NCBI RefSeq assembly: GCF_014384895.1
Contig: NZ_JACRSQ010000013.1
Span: forward strand, 1 to 64,000
Source of the DNA: Bianquea renquensis
Lineage (GTDB): Bacteria; Bacillota; Clostridia; Lachnospirales; Bianqueaceae
Reading direction: 5' to 3'
DNA: 64,000 bases
Shown piece by piece: positions 17,882-27,139 of the stretch. The notes beneath the pieces are model-generated. The model saw only the letters and a program-made list of their open reading frames with translations, ran no database searches and had not been told where the DNA came from. The position numbers and the translations under genes were made by a program. Position 1 is the first letter of the stretch; every line of letters starts with the position of its first letter.

Positions 17882-19267
17882 TTACTTTATCATCTGGCAA
17901 ATTTCGTCAAAGGCCATGCCCCGAGATGCTTTAACCAATATTATATCACCTTTTTGTAAAATATCAAAAAGATTTTTCTTTAAATCTTCCAGGGTCTCAA
18001 AATGGTAACAGCATAGCCTGGGACTTTCTGCGGCTTCCTGGTAAATATAGGAAGCATTGCTCCCAGCGCAGAGCACAACATCCAGGTTTTTTATGGAAGC
18101 CGCGTGGTTTCCCACCTCTCGATGCCCTAATACAGCGTAATCCCCTAATTCAAACATGTCGCCCAAGATCGCGACCCTCCGCCCTGTGCCCGGCAAAGTG
18201 GCAAGGGTGTCCAGAGCCGCCTTCATGGAAACTGGGCTCGCGTTGTACGAGTCGTCTATAAGGGTATACTGGGGAGTCTTTACGACATTGAGCCGCATCT
18301 GGGTTGGCGCAAACCGCTCTAACCCGCACAGAATTTCGTCTCGGGTCAACCCTAAAGCTGTGGCTGCCATGATCGCGGGCATAACATTATACGCCATATG
18401 CCGTCCCGGTGTATTTAATATAAAATCATAGCGGTCCCCCTCCCACACAGCCTCGATGTGAAGTTTTCCGTCGGACGTCATATCGGCATTCAAAATTCGC
18501 GCGTCATTGTGGGCCTCAAAGCCGTAGAATCGAGTTTTCAAGGGATACCTGTCCCTTCGCCCGTATAGCATAGGATCGTCGCCGTTGAGCAGCAGGAGAC
18601 CCGCAGGGTCCATATAATCCAGGATTTCCAGCTTCGCTTTTAAAATACCCTCACGGCTACCTAAATTTTCAATATGGGAAACGCCGATGTTGGTTATGAC
18701 GCCGATGTAGGGGCGCGTAATCCTGGACAGCCGGTGGATCTCGCCAAAATGATCCATCCCCATCTCCAGGACCGCCGCCTGAGTCGTATCCTCGATTCCA
18801 AATACCGTTAACGGAAGTCCCACATTGTTGTTGTGGTTGCCTTGAGTCTTGAGTACCTGCATTCGGCCAGACAGCGCCGCGGCAATCAAATCTTTGCAAG
18901 AAGTTTTGCCAACGCTCCCCGTGACGCCGATGATGGGCAGTTCAAATTGACCGCGGTAGACCCGAGCCAGCTCTTCCAATGCGGCACCCGTATGCTCGAC
19001 CTCCAGGATTGCTTTTTCAGCTGGACAGCACAGGGGGTGAGCTCCCAGATAGTCCGCCTGCGCCATGACAGCTGCCGCTCCCTGGGACAACGCCTGCTCA
19101 AGATATTCATGCCCATCGGTCCGTTCCCCTTTTAGGGCGATAAACAGACTTCCTGGCTCCACTTTTCTGGAGTCGGTTACCACAGAGTGGATCCTCTCCT
19201 TACCCTCGCCATCCCACAGCCTTGCCCCGGCTTTCTGACAAATCTCCTGTATCTCCATGGGTTTCAT
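17882..19267 (-). CDS. murF: UDP-MurNAc-tripeptide--D-alanyl-D-alanine ligase MurF
   Basis: A 461-residue Mur ligase with P-loop ITGSVGKTSCKDLI (about residues 114-127), NNNVGLPLTVFG (about 144), and the C-terminal DSYNASPVSMKAALDTL signature (about 340). The SVGKTS form of the P-loop distinguishes MurF from MurE/MurD. It adds D-Ala-D-Ala to the stem peptide. It follows murE and precedes mraY by 16 nt, so coupled translation is likely. Confidence 0.97.
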   Translation of the reverse strand: MKPMEIQEICQKAGARLWDGEGKERIHSVVTDSRKVEPGSLFIALKGERTDGHEYLEQALSQGAAAVMAQADYLGAHPLCCPAEKAILEVEHTGAALEELARVYRGQFELPIIGVTGSVGKTSCKDLIAAALSGRMQVLKTQGNHNNNVGLPLTVFGIEDTTQAAVLEMGMDHFGEIHRLSRITRPYIGVITNIGVSHIENLGSREGILKAKLEILDYMDPAGLLLLNGDDPMLYGRRDRYPLKTRFYGFEAHNDARILNADMTSDGKLHIEAVWEGDRYDFILNTPGRHMAYNVMPAIMAATALGLTRDEILCGLERFAPTQMRLNVVKTPQYTLIDDSYNASPVSMKAALDTLATLPGTGRRVAILGDMFELGDYAVLGHREVGNHAASIKNLDVVLCAGSNASYIYQEAAESPRLCCYHFETLEDLKKNLFDILQKGDIILVKASRGMAFDEICQMIK

Positions 19268-19299
19268 AGCTCGTTCACCTTTGCTCCCCTCTGCAACAA

Positions 19300-20766
19300 T
19301 TAGGTATTTTTTCGCTGTTTAAAGGCATTTTGTACCTCCTCCACATCATCAAAATGAGTTTTATGCCGCCCTACGATCTGATAGTCCTCATGCCCTTTTC
19401 CAGCGACTAAGACCACATCCTCCGGGCATGCCATCCTAACGCCGCGTTCAATAGCGGCCCTTCGATCTTCCACGATCTCGTAGGGACAGGGCGTTTTCCG
19501 AATCCCGCCCTCGATCTCATCCAAGATTCGAAGGGGATCCTCGGTTCTCGGATTATCCGACGTAAGGATGCAATAGTCGCTATTTCGGCCGGCAATCTCT
19601 CCCATAACAGGCCGCTTACTCTTGTCTCGATCCCCTCCACAGCCGAATATGGTAATCACCCGCCCCTTAACAAATTCGTGGATGGCCGACAGTACGTTTT
19701 CCAATCCATCAGGGGCGTGGGCATAATCGACAATGACCGTCAAACCATCGTCAGCCGTCAGACGCTGAAATCGGCCCTTGACCATAACCTCCTCCATGCG
19801 GAGGGCCTCCATAATCTGTTCCTCTGGCACTCCCGCTAAATAGCAAGCGCTGGCAGCCGCCAAAACATTATATACATTAAAGCGGCCCGGCGCCGGATAC
19901 GCCACGGTCCCCAACCGCGTATCTCCCTGGTACCAGGAAAATTGGAATCCCTGTGCCGACATCCGAATGTCTCTGGCCTGAAAATCTCCCCTGCCCTTCA
20001 ACCCATAGGTGTACAGAAGGCAATCTGCCTTTTGCTCGATGACACAGCTGGCAGGATCATCCACATTTAACAGCCCGATGCGCGCTTTCTGAAAGAGCAG
20101 GCTTTTGGCCTCCAAATAGGCTTCCATCGTTTTGTGGAAGTCCAGATGGTCCAGGGTCAAATTGGTAAAAACTCCGATATCAAACTGTAGCGCGTCCACT
20201 CTGTGAAGAGCCAGGGCATGGGAGGATACTTCCATCACAGCCCATTTGACTCCCTCGTCCTGCATTCGGCGAAATAACCTCTGTAGGTCCAATGCCTGCG
20301 GCGTCGTATTGTACGCCGGCAATCGCAAGGCTCCAATTCGATTTTCAATGGTCCCAACAAGAGCCGTCTTCTCGCCCGCGTGACGAAATATATGGTACAT
20401 GAGCGTCGTCGTCGTGGTCTTTCCGTTGGTTCCCGTCACGCCGGCCAGGTATAAAGCCTGGGACGGATTGTGATAGTATGTCGAGGCCATCACCGGCATA
20501 ACCCGCATCACATCCTCCACCAGCAGGACACGAAGCCCTTCGGGTATCTCCGTGGGTTCCTCCTGTGTGACGGCCATAACCGCCCCATCGCTGGCCGCCT
20601 GCTTTAAAAAGTGAACGCCGGACTCAACCGTCCCTCTCAGGCAAACAAACACATATCCCCTGCGAATCCGCCTGGAATCGTATTCGATTCCCATAACGGT
20701 CCGGTGTGGATTTCCCTCCTGTAAAACCTCATAGTCAATCCCCTCCATCAGCTCTAAACAATCCAT
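19300..20766 (-). CDS. murE: UDP-MurNAc-L-alanyl-D-glutamate--2,6-diaminopimelate ligase MurE
   Basis: A 488-residue Mur ligase with P-loop GVTGTNGKTTTTTLMYH (about residue 110), carbamylated-Lys region, and the third-residue specificity motif SDNPRTEDP (about 406). DNPR is the meso-diaminopimelate type rather than the Lys type, so the cell wall is predicted to be direct meso-DAP-linked. It is adjacent to murF, 33 nt away, and to the PASTA-bearing PBP. Confidence 0.97.
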   Translation of the reverse strand: MDCLELMEGIDYEVLQEGNPHRTVMGIEYDSRRIRRGYVFVCLRGTVESGVHFLKQAASDGAVMAVTQEEPTEIPEGLRVLLVEDVMRVMPVMASTYYHNPSQALYLAGVTGTNGKTTTTTLMYHIFRHAGEKTALVGTIENRIGALRLPAYNTTPQALDLQRLFRRMQDEGVKWAVMEVSSHALALHRVDALQFDIGVFTNLTLDHLDFHKTMEAYLEAKSLLFQKARIGLLNVDDPASCVIEQKADCLLYTYGLKGRGDFQARDIRMSAQGFQFSWYQGDTRLGTVAYPAPGRFNVYNVLAAASACYLAGVPEEQIMEALRMEEVMVKGRFQRLTADDGLTVIVDYAHAPDGLENVLSAIHEFVKGRVITIFGCGGDRDKSKRPVMGEIAGRNSDYCILTSDNPRTEDPLRILDEIEGGIRKTPCPYEIVEDRRAAIERGVRMACPEDVVLVAGKGHEDYQIVGRHKTHFDDVEEVQNAFKQRKNT

Positions 20767-20781
20767 CGCGCCATACCCCCA

Positions 20782-22740
20782 TCACTCCAGATAAATCACA
20801 ACCTTGGCATCCTTGTTGATCTCTTCGCCTTCTCCCGGGTACTGCTCCATGACAATCTCCCCTTCTCCGAGTACATCCAGTTCAAACCCCATCTCGCTGG
20901 CTAATGTTTTAGCCTCGCTGTATGATTTGCCGAGGAGTCCTGGAACAGTAAACGTTCCGACGTCGTCCCCGCTGAGTTCCTCCTCTGTGTAGTTCGGCTC
21001 GATTCCAAGGTATGGCAGAATATTCTCAAAATACTCGCGCACGATGGGCGCGCAGACGGTTCCACCGTAATAGATGCCTTCCGGCTCATCCACAAGCAAT
21101 AGTGCCATGACCTGCGGATCGCTGACGGGCGCAAAGCCTAAAAAAGAAGAAATATACTTTTTTGAGCTTCTGGGCAATTTCTGACTCGTTGCCGTTTTTC
21201 CTCCGATCTGATAACCGGGGATATATGCTTTTCTTCCTCCTCCCTCAGAGACGACGGTTCCTAGGACTTCCCGCATGGTCGCTGAGACATCCTCCGAGAT
21301 AACCCCCTCTTCTGTTTCGAACTCCAATTTCTTCAGCACGGTTCCTTCGCTGTCTAAAATATTGACGCCAAAATGGGGTGTGATCAGATTCCCACCATTG
21401 ACAGCCGCGGACGCTGCCCGCATAAGCTGCATGGGCGTGATGGCGATGGATTGGCCGAATCCCATGGTTGCCAGCTCCACAGGTCCTACATTCTCAAGCT
21501 TGTGCATGATTCCGATGGCCTCGCCGGGGACATCGATCCCCGTCTTTTGGTCGAATTGAAACAGCTTTAGGTATTGATAAAACCGGTCTGCTCCCAGCCG
21601 TGCCGCCAACGTCATAAAGACCGGATTGCAGGAGTTCTGTACGCCCTGTACAAAGGTTTGGGTTCCGTGGCCTGTGGTTTTGGCGCAGCGGATTCTTCGG
21701 TCCGCCACCGTCAGGCTCCCTGTGCAGGTAAAGGTATCATCTAAGCTGACGACCTTTTCCTGTAAAGCCGCGGATGCGGTTATAATCTTGAAGGTGGAAC
21801 CGGGTTCATAGGTGTCATTGATACAAAAATTTCTCCACATCTGGTTCAGATAGTCCATCTGTGTTTCCTGGCTGAAGGTATCCCACTGTTCAGCCAGAGC
21901 TTCGTCGTTGATGGTAAAAGGATCATTCAGATCAAAATTGGGGTAGTTGGCCATGGCGTAGATCTCGCCGTTTTGCGGGTTCATGACAATGAATGCGCCC
22001 TTTTTGGCGTTTTTTTGCTTCAACACCCGCTCCAACAATTGCTCTGCATATTCCTGCATCGTCACATCCAGGGATAGCTGGAGTGTGTTGCCTTCCACCG
22101 GCGCAACTTTTTGCTCTCCAACGCCCTCCACCTCACGCCCCTTGGCGTCGGTCAGCGTTTGAATCTGCCCGTCGATCCCCTGCAAATACTGATCGTATTT
22201 GACTTCCAGCCCAATGATTCCCTGGCTGTCAGAGCCGACGAACCCTATGGTCTGCGCCGCTAAGCTGCCATACGGATAGTAGCGCTGAAAATTTTCATCA
22301 ATCATGACGCCAGGCAGTTCATATGCGCGAATCCGGTTGGCTGTCTCCGTATCAACTTTATCTTGAATGACTTGCAGTGCCACCCGCTTCTGAATTTTTT
22401 CCAACACCTCATCATAATTCAGACCTAGCTCCTGGGCCAGAATCCTGGCCGTCCCCTCGGCATCGTCGATCTGATTGTGAATGACGCTGATCCGATTGAT
22501 GGAAGCGCTGGTGGCCAATACCACGCCGTTTGCATCCACGATATCGCCTCGCTTAGCCTCCAGCGTGCGCTCCCTGTTATGAAGTTTATCCGCTTTATCC
22601 TGTAGATAATCGCCTCGCTTGATTTGTATGTATCCGATTCTGAAAAATAGCCCAACGATGATGGCGAGCAAAACCCCCATCATAACTAAAAGCCGGACCT
22701 TAGAACTCTTCGGCACGCGGTCCAATTCCAATGTAAACAC
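20782..22740 (-). CDS. Class B penicillin-binding protein with PASTA domain (SpoVD-like)
   Basis: A 652-residue transpeptidase. It has one N-terminal helix (about residues 17-40), a dimerisation domain, and a transpeptidase domain with GSTFK (about 315; catalytic Ser), NSCN (about 368) and GGKTATSQK (about 515). The last motif has Ala where KTG is usual. A C-terminal PASTA domain (VPGLLGKSYSEAKTLASEMG onward) is like SpoVD or Pbp2x. The reported start is GTG at 22740; a TTG at 22731 has better Shine-Dalgarno spacing. Two class B PBPs in tandem suggest one for vegetative septation and one for sporulation cortex; the PASTA-bearing one is my SpoVD candidate. Confidence 0.92.
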   Translation of the reverse strand: MFTLELDRVPKSSKVRLLVMMGVLLAIIVGLFFRIGYIQIKRGDYLQDKADKLHNRERTLEAKRGDIVDANGVVLATSASINRISVIHNQIDDAEGTARILAQELGLNYDEVLEKIQKRVALQVIQDKVDTETANRIRAYELPGVMIDENFQRYYPYGSLAAQTIGFVGSDSQGIIGLEVKYDQYLQGIDGQIQTLTDAKGREVEGVGEQKVAPVEGNTLQLSLDVTMQEYAEQLLERVLKQKNAKKGAFIVMNPQNGEIYAMANYPNFDLNDPFTINDEALAEQWDTFSQETQMDYLNQMWRNFCINDTYEPGSTFKIITASAALQEKVVSLDDTFTCTGSLTVADRRIRCAKTTGHGTQTFVQGVQNSCNPVFMTLAARLGADRFYQYLKLFQFDQKTGIDVPGEAIGIMHKLENVGPVELATMGFGQSIAITPMQLMRAASAAVNGGNLITPHFGVNILDSEGTVLKKLEFETEEGVISEDVSATMREVLGTVVSEGGGRKAYIPGYQIGGKTATSQKLPRSSKKYISSFLGFAPVSDPQVMALLLVDEPEGIYYGGTVCAPIVREYFENILPYLGIEPNYTEEELSGDDVGTFTVPGLLGKSYSEAKTLASEMGFELDVLGEGEIVMEQYPGEGEEINKDAKVVIYLE

Positions 22741-22811
22741 CCGCCTATCCTATTTCGGTCTTTACTATTGTATTGTTCAATCGCGTTGGATATTCCATGC
22801 CCGGCTTTTCT

Positions 22812-24599
22812 TTACTCTTCTGTATTCGGATAGATATTCATATAAGGAAGGATTTTCTTCAGCATCTTACCGGCGCACTCTGCCGCCTGTTTGCTGGCGG
22901 TGTTGTCTGACTCGTCCAGGATGACCAGGAGCACGATCTCCGGGTCGTCGATGGGTGCGAACCCAATAAAGGACGCAATGTATTTCTTCTCCTCATACAC
23001 GCCCTTCTGGGCCGTTCCTGTCTTACCGCCGATTTCGTAGCCAGCGATGGCGGCGGCTTCTCCGCTGCCATCCTCGACTACATCCTTCAAATACTCTTTC
23101 ATTTTGCTGGATGTTTCCTTCGAGATCGGATAGCGAACGACCGTCTTGTCGTTCTGCAAGATGAGGTTGCCCGATGGATCTGTCACCTGCTTCACCACGT
23201 AGGGCTGTAGCAGCTCTCCCCCATTGATAACCGCTGAGAAAGCGGTTATCAGCTGGATCGGCGTCACGTTAAACCCCTGTCCGTAGGAGGTGGTGGCCAA
23301 TTCCACCGGCCCCATGGTCTCCTCTGTATAAATGATACCCGCAGCTTCTCCAACCAGATCGATGCCGGTGTACTGTCCGATGCCAAAGGCATCCTGATAT
23401 TTTAAATATGCCGTTTTTCCAAGCTTTTCGCTGATCTGTGTCATGCCGACGTTGCAGGAATTCTTGATAATTTCGCGGATCGTCTCGGTTCCATGAACCT
23501 TTGAGTAGGCGCAATGGATGGTCCGGTCATAGAAATTCATCCATCCGTTGCAGACAAAGCTGGTGCCCGTTCCGATAGACGCCTCCTCAAGCGCGATCGA
23601 CGCAAAGATTGGCTTATAGGTTGATCCCGGCTGATACCCGTCATTGACAGCAAAATTCTTCCAGATCTCCTGATAGTACTCGTCTGCATTCGGGTCCGGA
23701 TAATACGAAGTGTATTTGTCCGTGATGCCGATAACTTCCTGGCTGTTGTTTAGATTAAAACTTGGATAGTTCACTAACCCTAGAACCTCACCGGTTTTCG
23801 GATTCATGGCGATGGCGCTGGCGTGCAGGCAATTCAACTCCACCATCGTCTCCAACAGCGTTTCTTCCATATAATACTGGATGGTCTCATCCAAAGTCAG
23901 CGTCAGATTCGCCCCATCCTGGGCGGCAATGTATTCCTCCACATAGCTTCCGTCTTCGCTGGAAACAATCATCTGACGGCCGGGCGTTCCCACCATGTAT
24001 TCGTTGTAGACCTGCTCCACACCATAATTCCCATTGAAGCCCAGCACGTGGGCAGCTAGCGAATCATTGGGATAGCTCCGCTGCTCCTCGTCTTCAAACC
24101 AATAGCCGATTGCCTTGCCATCGCTGATCGCCTTCTCCAATTTTTCTTTGACAGACGCAGAGATCTTTCTTCCCTCCGGAAGGCGCTTATACCGGCTATT
24201 GGCATACTCTTCTGTCAAATACTGGGTGACCGCTTCCTCCTCGATCTCCAGGTTGGTACAAAGCGCTTCCACCGTGGCGTTCATCTTTTCCTCGCCCGCC
24301 TCCCGAATGACCTTGCTGTCGAGAATGACGTTATATACCCGTGTACTTTCCGCTAAAATGTTTCCATTTCGATCCAGAATGCTTCCCCGCATGGCGGAGA
24401 TAACGGAATCGCTCTGTGCTACCCGGTGCTGCTTCACTTTCTGGCTGTATTCTTCGCCGTGCACGGTCTTAATGTAGCCGATTCGAAAAAAAAGGCCGCC
24501 GAAGATTCCGGCAAATACAAACAGAATCAACAAAAGGCGGCCAAGCTTATTCGCTTTTTTCACAGACTTGCGGTTTGTACTTGTCTGTCGTTCTTTCAT
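22812..24599 (-). CDS. Class B penicillin-binding protein (FtsI/PBP2-like)
   Basis: A 595-residue transpeptidase with one N-terminal membrane helix (about residues 18-40), PBP dimer domain, and catalytic motifs GSTYK (about 337), NSCN (about 391) and GGKTGTAQK (about 535). No PASTA domain follows. AGGAGGA precedes the ATG. It lies directly downstream of ftsL and upstream of the PASTA PBP, so it is likely the septal FtsI/PbpB. The KTGT motif is canonical here, unlike its neighbour. Confidence 0.93.
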   Translation of the reverse strand: MKERQTSTNRKSVKKANKLGRLLLILFVFAGIFGGLFFRIGYIKTVHGEEYSQKVKQHRVAQSDSVISAMRGSILDRNGNILAESTRVYNVILDSKVIREAGEEKMNATVEALCTNLEIEEEAVTQYLTEEYANSRYKRLPEGRKISASVKEKLEKAISDGKAIGYWFEDEEQRSYPNDSLAAHVLGFNGNYGVEQVYNEYMVGTPGRQMIVSSEDGSYVEEYIAAQDGANLTLTLDETIQYYMEETLLETMVELNCLHASAIAMNPKTGEVLGLVNYPSFNLNNSQEVIGITDKYTSYYPDPNADEYYQEIWKNFAVNDGYQPGSTYKPIFASIALEEASIGTGTSFVCNGWMNFYDRTIHCAYSKVHGTETIREIIKNSCNVGMTQISEKLGKTAYLKYQDAFGIGQYTGIDLVGEAAGIIYTEETMGPVELATTSYGQGFNVTPIQLITAFSAVINGGELLQPYVVKQVTDPSGNLILQNDKTVVRYPISKETSSKMKEYLKDVVEDGSGEAAAIAGYEIGGKTGTAQKGVYEEKKYIASFIGFAPIDDPEIVLLVILDESDNTASKQAAECAGKMLKKILPYMNIYPNTEE

Positions 24600-24630
24600 T
24601 CTAGTCCTCCTGACCTACCCGCAACAAAGC

Positions 24631-25173
24631 TTACCCAAACCAATGGAACGTGACTCTGGAGGCGGATTCTTTCTCCACCTCTCCCACCTGGTTCGTATAG
24701 CTCTTGCCATCCAATGGCAGGTAGACTGTACTCTGCTTGTCCGCTGGCACCATCCCCAGCTCATTGACAGCATACTGGTACAGTTCTTCCAACGTCATAC
24801 CGGTCTGGTTCTCTTCGCGCATGATGACGGTATCTTGCTGTGTCTGCGCCAGATCCGATTGCAGCGCTTGGATCTGAGCTTTCCGGTTGAATACCTGGGT
24901 ATACATCACGGCAATGCTCAGAGTTCCCAACATGACCAGACCTGCCATAATGAAAAAATTAATCTTGCTTCGAACGCGAACGGGATCCTGTTTCTGCCTC
25001 GGCCGTCTTTTCGGTTGTGGTTTTCTGGCCGGCTTTGTCTCGGGCACGCGCGGCGCAATCTGCGGCTCTTCCTCCGGCACCTGCGCCAGATTCCCTTGAC
25101 TGTAGGGCGCCTGGCTCTTTATCGCTTCTTCAAAATAATCATAGACCTCTTCCTCGTACAATTCCCTCGGCAT
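24631..25173 (-). CDS. ftsL: FtsL-like septum formation protein
   Basis: About 180 residues from the ATG at 25173 (MPRELYEEEVYDYFEEA), chosen because GAGGAGGG lies just upstream. A long charged cytoplasmic N-terminus includes an Arg/Lys-Pro run (residues about 40-70), followed by one membrane helix (about 78-97). An external leucine-zipper-like coiled coil comes next (NRKAQIQALQSDLAQTQQD, about 100-118). It sits between rsmH and the class B PBP as ftsL does in other Firmicutes. FtsL proteins diverge fast, so the call rests on architecture and place. Confidence 0.85.
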   Translation of the reverse strand: MPRELYEEEVYDYFEEAIKSQAPYSQGNLAQVPEEEPQIAPRVPETKPARKPQPKRRPRQKQDPVRVRSKINFFIMAGLVMLGTLSIAVMYTQVFNRKAQIQALQSDLAQTQQDTVIMREENQTGMTLEELYQYAVNELGMVPADKQSTVYLPLDGKSYTNQVGEVEKESASRVTFHWFG

Positions 25174-25220
25174 GGCGATCCCTCCTCGTTCCTTTACCAG
25201 CATACAATGTAAATATAACT

Positions 25221-26156
25221 CTATCTCTTCTCCCCAATGCGCAGCTTTGCGCTTCGCGCTCTTGGGTTTTCCTCCACCTCCTCATCCGATGGGATGATAG
25301 GCTTCGTCGTAATCAGTTTCAGCTTTGGTTTCTTTCCGCAGACGCAGATAGGAAATTCTTTTGGACATGTGCACGGATCCGCCAGCGCTTTATATGTCTG
25401 CTTTACGATCCGGTCCTCCAGAGAATGAAACGTGATGATGCAGATTCTTCCTCCTGGGGCTAAGAAATCCACCATATCCCGGATGGACTGCTCTAAAATC
25501 TCCAACTCCCCATTCACCTCAATGCGCAAGGCCTGAAATGTTCTCTTGGCCGGATGCGGCCCATCCGCCCTGGCGCTCCTGGGGACAGCTCTCTTGATGA
25601 TTGCAACCAGCTGACCCGTTGAGCGGATCGGTTCCTGGAGTCTACTCTGTACAATGAACTGGCTAATCCGCCGGGCCCATCGCTCTTCCCCATAGTCCCA
25701 GATCACTTTGGCCAACTCATCCTCCGAGTAGGTGTTCACAATCTGCTCCGCCGTCTTCTCGCCCCGCTGGTCCATCCGCATGTCCAGCGGCGCATCCTGC
25801 ATGTAAGAAAATCCTCTGCTCCTCTCATCCAATTGGCGGGAGGATACTCCCAGATCCAAAAGGATTCCGTTTACCTGTGTGACTTGAAGATCACTCATGA
25901 TATGGCGGAAATTTGAAAAATTATCCCGCACTAGCGTCACCAGATTTCCAAAGGGCGCAAGGCGCGTCCTGGCATTCTGGATTGCCTCCTCATCCTGGTC
26001 GATCCCAATGAGGCGACCTTCCCCGTTTAAAAGGCCGCAGATCACACTGGCGTGTCCGGCGCCACCTAGTGTCCCGTCCACATAGACGCCGGCACTGTTA
26101 ATGTTAAGCCCTTGAATGCTCGCCTCCCGCAAGACGGATATATGCTTGTATTCCAC
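25221..26156 (-). CDS. rsmH: 16S rRNA (cytosine-1402-N4)-methyltransferase RsmH
   Basis: About 311 residues from the GTG at 26156 (VEYKHISVLREAS), the usual family start and length; an upstream ATG at 26234 would add 26 residues unlike the family. Motifs are YVDGTLGGAGHAS (SAM binding, about residue 24), GIDQDEEA, ILLDLGVSSRQLDERSRGFSY (about 97) and ITFHSLEDRIVK (about 247). It methylates C1402 in the ribosomal P site. It is translationally close to mraZ and ftsL. Confidence 0.96.
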   Translation of the reverse strand: MEYKHISVLREASIQGLNINSAGVYVDGTLGGAGHASVICGLLNGEGRLIGIDQDEEAIQNARTRLAPFGNLVTLVRDNFSNFRHIMSDLQVTQVNGILLDLGVSSRQLDERSRGFSYMQDAPLDMRMDQRGEKTAEQIVNTYSEDELAKVIWDYGEERWARRISQFIVQSRLQEPIRSTGQLVAIIKRAVPRSARADGPHPAKRTFQALRIEVNGELEILEQSIRDMVDFLAPGGRICIITFHSLEDRIVKQTYKALADPCTCPKEFPICVCGKKPKLKLITTKPIIPSDEEVEENPRARSAKLRIGEKR

Positions 26157-26269
26157 GATTCTCACCCTCGTTTTTTCTCTAAAGCCATTTCCGGCGAACA
26201 GAGACGTCGAGCGAATACTCTCAATCCGCTTCATGCTCTATGGTCGCAGGGGGGACTTCCCTGATTTGA

Positions 26270-26716
26270 TTAGATCCCCAATTCTCCTAAACTCTCGGCC
26301 AGCTTATCCATCTCAAGGGTATCCGATGCATTGTAGGCTTCCCATTTATCCAAGTCCCATATCTCAATATGGGTGTCAACTCCCACGAGAACAACCTCGC
26401 GATTGATGCAGGCATGTTCCCGCAGCTCCGTTGTCAAAAGAACCCGTCCCTGTTTGTCTACGGCGGTATCCTGGACGCTGGAGAAAAAATAGCGGTTCAA
26501 AAAGCGTGCTTCCTTGCTGCTGTTGGACAGCTTATGGAGCTTTTGGCTCAGTTCGTTAAATTCACTCTGTGGATAGACGAAAAGACACCTTTCTTCTTCC
26601 TTGTTCCAAAGGTCTTTGGTTATGAAGAAAGATGCGCCCAGCTGTTCTCGATATTTGGCCGGCATGATCAGTCGGCCCTTTTCATCGATGGTATGATGAA
26701 ACTCACCATAAAACAC
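26270..26716 (-). CDS. mraZ: Transcriptional regulator MraZ
   Basis: About 148 residues from a GTG at 26716 (VFYGEFHHTIDEKGRLIMPA), with AAGGTGGTG 8 nt upstream; the ATG at 26761 would add 15 residues not seen in the family. Two AbrB-like halves each carry a DEKGR/DKQGR motif (about residues 11 and 90). In other bacteria MraZ binds repeats upstream of its own gene and tunes the division cluster. It is the first gene of the cluster here. Confidence 0.95.
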   Translation of the reverse strand: MFYGEFHHTIDEKGRLIMPAKYREQLGASFFITKDLWNKEEERCLFVYPQSEFNELSQKLHKLSNSSKEARFLNRYFFSSVQDTAVDKQGRVLLTTELREHACINREVVLVGVDTHIEIWDLDKWEAYNASDTLEMDKLAESLGELGI

Positions 26717-26812
26717 TCGTCTATCACCACCTTGTCTCCCTGATCCTCCACTTTGTCCCACTTGCCTCCATTATAATATATCTATCCTCCAAATTCAAGG
26801 TTTTTTTTACAG

Positions 26813-26845
26813 AAATAAAAAAAAAGAATCCCATCCATGGGATTC
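26813..26845 (-). terminator. Intrinsic terminator between the spo0E-like gene and mraZ
   Basis: On the minus strand GAATCCC pairs with GGGATTC around a 6-nt loop and runs into nine T residues. It lies just past the small gene and probably gives the mraZ cluster its own promoter in the 100 nt that follow. Confidence 0.75.
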
Positions 26846-26849
26846 ATCG

Positions 26850-27023
26850 TCAACTCGCCACGTCTATACTGTTTTGTAGCTCATACCATTTGGCGATCAG
26901 TGCGTCAAGCTTTTGGCTCTTTCGCACGATTTCCTCTGTGTTTCCCCGTGACATGTACATCTGCGTCAATTCTTCTCTCTCTCTCATGATCTCCTGCTGC
27001 AGTGCTTTTTGTTCATTCATCAT
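26850..27023 (-). CDS. Spo0E-like aspartyl-phosphate phosphatase
   Basis: About 57 residues from the ATG at 27023, preceded by GAGGTGAG. It is an all-helical hairpin with the family signature SQKLDALIAKWY (about residues 37-48), matching the SQxLDxLI motif of Spo0E/YisI/YnzD. These small proteins dephosphorylate Spo0A~P and so delay sporulation. Its place next to the division cluster and upstream of the sporulation sigma genes fits a switch role. Target specificity cannot be read from the sequence. Confidence 0.85.
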   Translation of the reverse strand: MMNEQKALQQEIMREREELTQMYMSRGNTEEIVRKSQKLDALIAKWYELQNSIDVAS

Positions 27024-27139
27024 CTGGCTCACCTCTTACCTGTGTCATACTCGATACAAGCAGTTAAAACAGTCATGATCTATTTTATACCAAATCGCGG
27101 GGAAATTCAACTCTTTTTACCAGTTTTCTTTCAAATAAG

